Part shown: positions 57,721 through 64,000 of the stretch, piece by piece
Numbering within the stretch: position 1 is the first letter of the stretch
How the letters are laid out: each line of letters begins with the position of its first letter
From: Adineta ricciae
Lineage: Eukaryota; Rotifera; Eurotatoria; Adinetida; Adinetidae
DNA length: 64,000 bases
Direction of reading: 5' to 3'
Assembly: GCA_905250025.1 (NCBI GenBank)
Contig: CAJNOJ010000132.1
Location: 174,422-238,421, forward strand
Translations under genes and position numbers: made by a program
Notes under the pieces: generated by a model
Database searches by the model: none
The model's input: only the letters and a program-made list of their open reading frames with translations
What the model was told of the DNA's origin: nothing

Positions 57721-60700
57721 ATGGGAGACACTCATCTGAATTTTACGGATGTTTCGCGAAATCCATCATCACCGATTGCTCAACAGTCTTCGGTCACTGA
57801 TGGAAGTCATCATGGAAGGAAATATCAACCAAACGCGTGAGTTATCTTCTGCTGAAAAAGTGAAAGAAAGGTTTTGCTAAAGTTATTTGTGTTGAATAGA
57901 AATGAGGAGAAAACGCCATGGATGCAAAGACCAGGAAATAAAAGGCTAGTCATTGGAGTATCAGTCGTCGTGGCAATAATCATAATAATTCTGATTATTG
58001 TTCTTCCCGCGGTTTTAACAAAGAAATCAGGCTCAGATGCAGCAGGTAAGAGTAGAACGAGTATGGTTTGGGAGTTTGACGTTTAGCTTCCACTATTCCA
58101 CAAATATTGATTTGTAGAGAAACATGCGAATTGATGGATGCTAATCATGTACTTTAGGAGGCTCGACATCTCAAACAACTCCACAACCGTATATCTCCAA
58201 ATGTCAATCTACAATGTCAAAAGGTTTGTCTGTTTTGCACTGAAACAAGATATACTCTAGTGCATTTTCTCTTTCATTATTCTTGCAGCTTTTGCCAAAA
58301 CAGTGAAACTTCCATCTGTAAACGATCCTCGTCCGAAAGTAAAAATGGCACCGGCTCCAGAAAGAATTGGAAACAATGTTCTTGTCAAAAGGGCGTATCT
58401 CGTTGAATTCGCATCTGATTCTACTGACAAGAACCATGCTCGAACGATTACCAGATCTCTACGATTATCCAATGCTATTGATCCATCGACAGTTACAATA
58501 CGCCGTTCAATTCAGACGTCGTTATTTTCTGGTGTCTCGTTTAGTATAGATCAAGATCATCCGATCGAAGCTGTTGAAAATATCGAGGGCGCAGTTGCTA
58601 TCCATCCGATTTATACCTACTCACGTCCAAAACCTGTGAAAACTTTTGATTACAATGAATTGTACAATACCGGTAGTGATACAATTAATTCATACAACTT
58701 AACTGGGGTCAGACATATACACGATATCTATAAAAATTTCGGTGCGGGTGTCAAGGTATGTAGCTTAATTTCAGCATATTTTCTCAAAGATTGCTGAAAT
58801 ATTGTCTGTAGGTGGCTGTCATTGACACTGGTGTGTACTATTTACATCCAGCACTCGGAGGTTGTTTTGGAACGGGATGTAAAGTTGAGTTCGGCTATGG
58901 TATGACACGTAATGCATCTTGAACGAAAGATTATAAACGTAGAATGTCTCTAGATCTTGTTGGAAATAGCTATACTGATGACAATCCAGTGTTTATGCCT
59001 GATGCGGATCCATTGGATCCCTGCCCCGATGGATCCCACGGTATTTATCTTCTATAGAGTTACCTTTAGCGTCTTACCATGTCCCTTCGTATGAACTATA
59101 CATAGGCACTCATGTTGCTGGAATTATTGCTGCAAATTCTACAGGAATCACCGATATAAGTTTTAGTTCATATGTGCCTTTCATTGGTGTTGCGCCACAA
59201 GCCACACTCGGCGCATGTAAGACTTTGCAATCTGTTCTATTTGAAAGTCATTTATCTATTTGACCTTCCTTTTCTGTGACAGATCGCGTATTCGGCTGTT
59301 CTAGTAGTGCGCCATCAGGTATGTGCAAAATGATGCAGCTGTATTTTCCGATAATTTTCTTACTTGTTAAAAGATGCAATTACTGAAGCTATTTATCGTG
59401 CACACAATGACGGGGCTGACGTTAGTAAGTGTCTTTTTACACATCTTTAAATTATGGATGCGTCGGAGATAATATTTCAATTTTAATATTATCGTGTAAA
59501 GTAGAATGCATTGAATAGAAATGCATAGGATAGATTGTCAGCTGATAATAACTTTTGTTATCTAAGTCACTTGAAAGGTCATTGATATGTTTAGTTAACT
59601 TATCACTTGGCGGCCCAGGTCCATATTCAGGCTCTGCTGAAGGACTAGCAATCCAACGAGTGACTGATGCTGGAGGTACCAATCCTTTTCGCTTTTCTTT
59701 TATGACTCCTAAGGGTGATAATTCATTCTTAGTATATGTTGTTGTTGCGGCGGGTAATAGTGGACGTGGTGGTTTTCAAACGACTGGCGACATAGCCAAT
59801 GAGCCAAGCTCGTTGTCTACTTGTTCTGTAGACAATAAGTATAATCTATTGATGAATTCATCTGTTATAATTGGACCTGATAACACGAAAATTCTTTATC
59901 AACCTGGAACGAACTATGGTGGTTGGAGATCAATTACAAATTCGACGATCGTCGTAAATGGTTAGGCCAGATTAGCTCTATAGGATTTTTCAACTTATAC
60001 TGATTATTTAGATCCCACTGGATTGAATAGCAATGATGGTTGCAACGGCCCATCAGTCACAATCATGGGAGCTGTGGTTTTGTTTCACTTTCAAGACAGT
60101 GACGAATGTGATACTGGTACCCGTTGTAACAAAGCATCAGTTCAAGGAGCCATCGGTTGTTTAATATACAATGCCAATAATATTGCCGGTTGAGAGCTGC
60201 TTTGCTAGTATAGAATGTTTTCATTAGTCGACCATTATCTATTTAGGTTCATCAAATATTCCCAGTGGAAGCATCAGTTTGATTGATGGACTGAATATTA
60301 TATTGACAGTTGCTGCCAATTCATCGGCTATGTACATGTTCACAGATCGGCTTGAGCCTGTCACAATAGTAAGGCGTCTAACATAGAATATATACTGATG
60401 TCAGTAGTGCACGGGAATAAGATGAATACTATCGATGTTGATCATCAACTTTTGCTGTGTTTTCCTATGCATAGAGCACAGGTGGAACAGTCTCTGACTT
60501 CTCATCGATTGGCCCAAGCGGTGATCTTTTCTTGAAGCCTCGCCTTTGTGGTATTGGTGGAAGTGTTTATTCCACAATCTCACCAATAGCTGCTGCCGCC
60601 GTAAATTTCACGAGAGCATATGCTGTCTACTCCGGCACAAGTATGGCTTCACCTTACCTCGCAGGGTATGCTTCACCGTCCTATTAAGACTGTAACATAT

Positions 60701-62004
60701 TCGTGTCCATGTTTGTTTTTCAAGGACTTTGGCTCTCTTTCTTGCCAGTTTAGGCAATCCCGCTCCGAGTACAGTTAGTGGTGTTGCCGGTAATGGAATC
60801 TGTCGACCCTCCTTTTCTATGGCTATGAACATCTTTCAATCGACTGCGCAAACTGTAAACAACTATGGATCATCTGTTCTTTCTTCTACTCTTCAGCAAG
60901 GCGCAGGATTAGTCGATATCCGTCGTACTATCGCAGCTACAACCATGCTTTCACCTAGCGAGCTCTCCCTGAATGATAGCGTTCGCATAGCTTCATCATA
61001 TACAGTGAAAGTTATTAACATTGGCACGACAGCAGCGTCCTATGTAGTTACACATGGTGGAGCAGCATTGGGCACGCCAAAGAATGGAAATTATGATCAA
61101 CTTTTACTTGTTCCATCGTATTCAGCAAATTATGCTGTAAGATTTCTTTTTCTTATCTCGTGCACAAGAGATTAGTTCTTATAATCGTAGAATGTGACAA
61201 TTGTACCTAGTAAATTTGTACTCCAACCTGAACAATCGCTCAACATCACTCTTCGTTTCACACCACCCACTGGATTAAATACAACGTTATTACCATTCTA
61301 TTCGGGTTTTATATATGTAACTAATCAAAACAATGGAGACGTTGTTCATCTGCCATGTAAGCATGAATTTTATTAAACTTGATGTTGAGGTATTTTTGTA
61401 GATGCTGGAGTTGTTGGTGACTATTCCAGTGCTCGTATTATTGTACGCACAGCTTCAAGCACTGTCGTTACAAGAATTACTTCCCAATCTGGCGTTTATA
61501 TTTCTGATACGCAACAGGCAGCATTGAATGCTACGTTAGGAATACGACTCATCTTGGTAGCAGCATGGTCCACTCGTCTCTTCATTGCTGAAGCTATTTC
61601 AGTTAATGACACCAGTTTACCGGGTCAAAATCAAAGGTAATATCGCCGTAAGAGAGACTAGTCCAACGTCAGTTTTCAAACATTGTTTACTAATCTGTGC
61701 GTCATTTTCTCTTTACAGTTTGGGAATATTGAAAGATGAGGCATACAATACATTTGTATACATTTCCGATATATCAAGAAATACCGCTGTTGAAACTCAA
61801 ACATTTAGCGATAGTTATCAACTCTTATGGTACGGAAGCGTATGTGCGGCAAAGAGTATCAAGAATTGCACGACTACAACAGTATCTCGCCTTCCTCGAG
61901 GCCAATATCGACTTCGATTTTCGGCTTTGAAACATTTCGGAAATATTTCGAATCCCAACGACTACGACGTTTATCGTTCTCCGTCCTTTTTACTCACTTA
62001 CTAG
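57721..62004 (+). CDS. Membrane-anchored subtilisin-like serine protease (S8) with PA domain
   Basis: More than ten exons with short GT-AG introns. The N-terminal cytoplasmic part (about 70 residues) is followed by one hydrophobic helix (LVIGVSVVVAIIIIILIIVL), so a type II membrane protein or one later released. A prodomain precedes the catalytic domain: Asp in AVIDTGVYYLHP (about 58815), His in DGSHGTHVAGI (about 59115), the oxyanion Asn in AAGNSG (about 59755) and Ser in GTSMASP (about 60645). A PA domain (GAVVLFHFQD, GAIGCLIYNANN) is inserted between Asn and Ser, and beta-rich Fn3-like regions close the protein. This is the layout of secreted Vpr/fungal-type subtilases. The intron inside DAG/VYVVV restores the motif. 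It should degrade extracellular protein. Confidence 0.9.
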
Positions 62005-62180
62005 TCTGCTACAACGTTGGCTGATTTAATTCTCCAATTAATAATTAAGTTTTATTGAATCAAATCTTTTCTTTTCTATGCAAATTTTTATCGTATTATT
62101 TACTAATAAAAAAATCCGATTGCTGATGAATCAGCTTAGTACTATTGTTTCTTTAGATCTTGAAATGTGAACGTCTTAAG

Positions 62181-64000
62181 TTATATAGGATGTCTTTGAA
62201 CAGCATCAGTGTTCTTACTTTCATCACATGGATTTCGGTCCGTTGCAGTTGACGGTTTTAATCCTAGGTAATCCGATATCATCCGTCCAATCGTCGTCGC
62301 ATACCATTCTCTTGAATAAAATGACGAAGGTAGAATATAAAGCATAAAGCTGGTCAATTGAGGAAGAAATGAAACGAAGTAAGATACGATTAGAACATAT
62401 CTTATCAAATTGCTTTCCAAATTTTGGCAATACAATGTAAATGAAATGATAAAGAGTGGTAATGAAAATAACTGTGGAACTAAAGTTATTCCAGGACCAA
62501 TGACTAGTTCCTTATTTTCATTTAAAATTTGTAAAATAAAGTGAGAACGTATTTGAAATTTGATCAAAATTGATTGATGAGATTTCGTGAGAATCTTTCG
62601 AGCATTGATCTTATTTCTTGCGACTATAAAACTAATCATAATCGTTGAACAGAAATTGATCATTAATGGCAAAATCGAATTGATAATCGACACAAACGAA
62701 TGATAAAAATTCCAGATTCTTCGATGACGATTGGGAAATTCCATCACACACATTGCATCGTTCGTATTCGTAATTTCTACAAGTGATTTGACAAAAATCA
62801 GTTCATGAATATTAGTACCTAAAATACCGATCGCTGTAATGAACATTACACGACGCGCAATGTGCGGTTTTCGAAGCCATTGCCTTCTAAGAAAAAGTGT
62901 CGTATAAACCCGTTCAATTGCAATCAATGACGAAAGCCAATAGACAAATCGACTTGACGTAACGAGAAAATAGTTGAATATTTTACATAGATAATCATTG
63001 AGTTCAATTGACGAATAAGAACCGGTCATGTTGATTGATAAATGTAATAGCCGGGCAGCGAGGAACGTTAGATTCACTTGATTGGTAATACTCATGTAAA
63101 ATAAATACTGTCCGATGCCATGTCGAAGCGAATTTTGTCGACGGAAAGTGACGAGAGAAAACAGATTGTTTGGTATTCCTAACAGAAACAAAAACACCGA
63201 AATAACGATGAGAAAGCGAAAGGTAAACTTTTGATTGGCCGAGTTCAAATCAGTATAGAAGAGTTGATCCAGCGTGAATATAAACGAATTGGAGTTGAAC
63301 TGACATTTTCTTCCGGAATAGCATTTCGGACATAAACAGAGAAATTGTTCGCCTTTTAAACAAATTCCATTGGATAAACAAGAAGAGCATCGATCGAGAT
63401 GAAAATCGTATTGAAAACATTGAACTCGCGTATGATTTTCATTGCAAATGCATAGGTAATGTTCATCGTAAAAACAGAATAAATTCGTAGAATTTTCACA
63501 GAGAAAATGATATTTTATAGGAGAGATTTGTTTTTGCCGAATTGACATACATTGGGTTCGCGTATTTAATTGCGTTATTCCGTGAATTGATTGAATATCA
63601 ATTTGAACCGAAATTACATAGATGTTTGGAGAACTCTCGTTAGAATATAGTTTAACCACAACAATTTCAGGGATAGTTCCATATTGATGTCGATATTCAA
63701 TGAAATTCGGAAGAACTCGATGAACTTTTTGATGAACAAGGTGTAAACTTAAGGAAACAAAATCAATATCGAAATATTGTACAACAGCTGCTAAATATTT
63801 CACTGTCTCATTGATGAATAATTTAATTTCCGGTTTTCTAAATTCACATTTGTCACCATGATAACCATCCGTACATATACAAGAACTCGCTTCAGGTTTC
63901 GACGTCGAAAAACAGGAACCATTGTTTCGACAAGGATTTGATTGGCATCGATCATGTTCGATAGAGCATTGTTCACCGTATCGATTAAACGAACATATGC
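62181..64000 (-). CDS. EGF-containing 7TM receptor, 5' end outside window
   Basis: Open for at least 606 residues to the right edge. At least two EGF-like modules are visible: ICSFNRYGEQCS followed by CQSNPCRNNGSC...CICTDGYHGDKC at 63840-63998, and CSSCLSNGICLKGEQFLC plus CPKCYSGRKC near 63300. Then come seven hydrophobic helices starting near 63230 (FLIVISVFLFLLGIPNNLF). The loop after helix 3 reads LIAIERVYTTLF, the class A DRY position. No introns are seen. It pairs in architecture with the receptor at 44408-45568. Ligand unknown; the extracellular start is missing. Confidence 0.85.
   Translation of the reverse strand, partial: ICSFNRYGEQCSIEHDRCQSNPCRNNGSCFSTSKPEASSCICTDGYHGDKCEFRKPEIKLFINETVKYLAAVVQYFDIDFVSLSLHLVHQKVHRVLPNFIEYRHQYGTIPEIVVVKLYSNESSPNIYVISVQIDIQSIHGITQLNTRTQCMSIRQKQISPIKYHFLCENSTNLFCFYDEHYLCICNENHTRVQCFQYDFHLDRCSSCLSNGICLKGEQFLCLCPKCYSGRKCQFNSNSFIFTLDQLFYTDLNSANQKFTFRFLIVISVFLFLLGIPNNLFSLVTFRRQNSLRHGIGQYLFYMSITNQVNLTFLAARLLHLSINMTGSYSSIELNDYLCKIFNYFLVTSSRFVYWLSSLIAIERVYTTLFLRRQWLRKPHIARRVMFITAIGILGTNIHELIFVKSLVEITNTNDAMCVMEFPNRHRRIWNFYHSFVSIINSILPLMINFCSTIMISFIVARNKINARKILTKSHQSILIKFQIRSHFILQILNENKELVIGPGITLVPQLFSLPLFIISFTLYCQNLESNLIRYVLIVSYFVSFLPQLTSFMLYILPSSFYSREWYATTIGRMISDYLGLKPSTATDRNPCDESKNTDAVQRHPI

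Noticed and set aside
59677..59734. Coding insertion GTNPFRFSFMTPKGDNSFL in the protease
   Set aside because: It has GT...AG ends, and its removal gives the normal DAGVYVVVAAGNSG motif, so it is an intron without a stop.

Overview
The window looks like nuclear DNA of a small metazoan, most probably a bdelloid rotifer (Adineta/Rotaria type). The support is AT-rich sequence, short GT-AG introns of about 50-60 nt that can be followed by hand through almost every multi-exon gene, dense genes on both strands, EGF-plus-7TM receptors, and several intronless or foreign-looking metabolic genes next to ordinary animal ones. The species is an inference; no marker gene fixes it. I saw no rRNA, tRNA, CRISPR array or intact transposon.

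Positions 1-34519 are dominated by one locus present twice in the same orientation: copy A (2451-19422) and copy B (19424-34519). The shared order is a NO VEIN-like ATPase (-), a TM2-domain protein (-), an SLC35A nucleotide-sugar transporter (+), a Golgi-type glycosyltransferase (+), a small membrane protein (+), a 7TM receptor (-), a broken tyrosine aminotransferase (-), a cytochrome P450 (+), a broken aminopeptidase P (+) and the C-terminal end of a PARP gene (-). The copies differ by a few percent. They meet at a single N (19423) that cuts the PARP gene of copy A and the NO VEIN-like gene of copy B. This is what two haplotypes joined head to tail would look like; a true tandem duplication is the alternative. 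A second N (21672) hides about 716 nt of copy B. In copy B a 1169-nt stretch of the aminotransferase is replaced by 34 nt of G/T-rich, telomere-like sequence.

Positions 33613-44212 are rich in ADP-ribosylation genes. A four-exon, 2191-residue protein joins ankyrin repeats, a DEAH helicase, a nucleotidyltransferase-like GGxVRD...DLD module and a PARP catalytic domain. After it come an intronless bacterial-type M20 amidohydrolase and a divergent intronless GNAT acetyltransferase. The 3' end of the GNAT gene overlaps a convergent ankyrin plus arginine-type ADP-ribosyltransferase gene by 78 nt.

Positions 44400-64000 hold an EGF-7TM receptor, an F-box/LRR protein, a lysocardiolipin-acyltransferase-like gene, an LRR relic, a small unknown protein, a sterol-glucosyltransferase-like UGT with a Vps13-like tail, a potato-inhibitor-I type protease inhibitor, a decayed ubiquitin-like gene, a membrane-anchored subtilisin-like protease with a PA domain, and a second EGF-7TM receptor that runs off the right edge.

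Working themes are Golgi glycosylation (transporter plus glycosyltransferase), lipid modification (acyltransferase, UGT), proteolysis and its inhibition, chemosensory-type receptors, and nucleic-acid sensing or ADP-ribosyl signalling. The last theme is inferred from domain content only.
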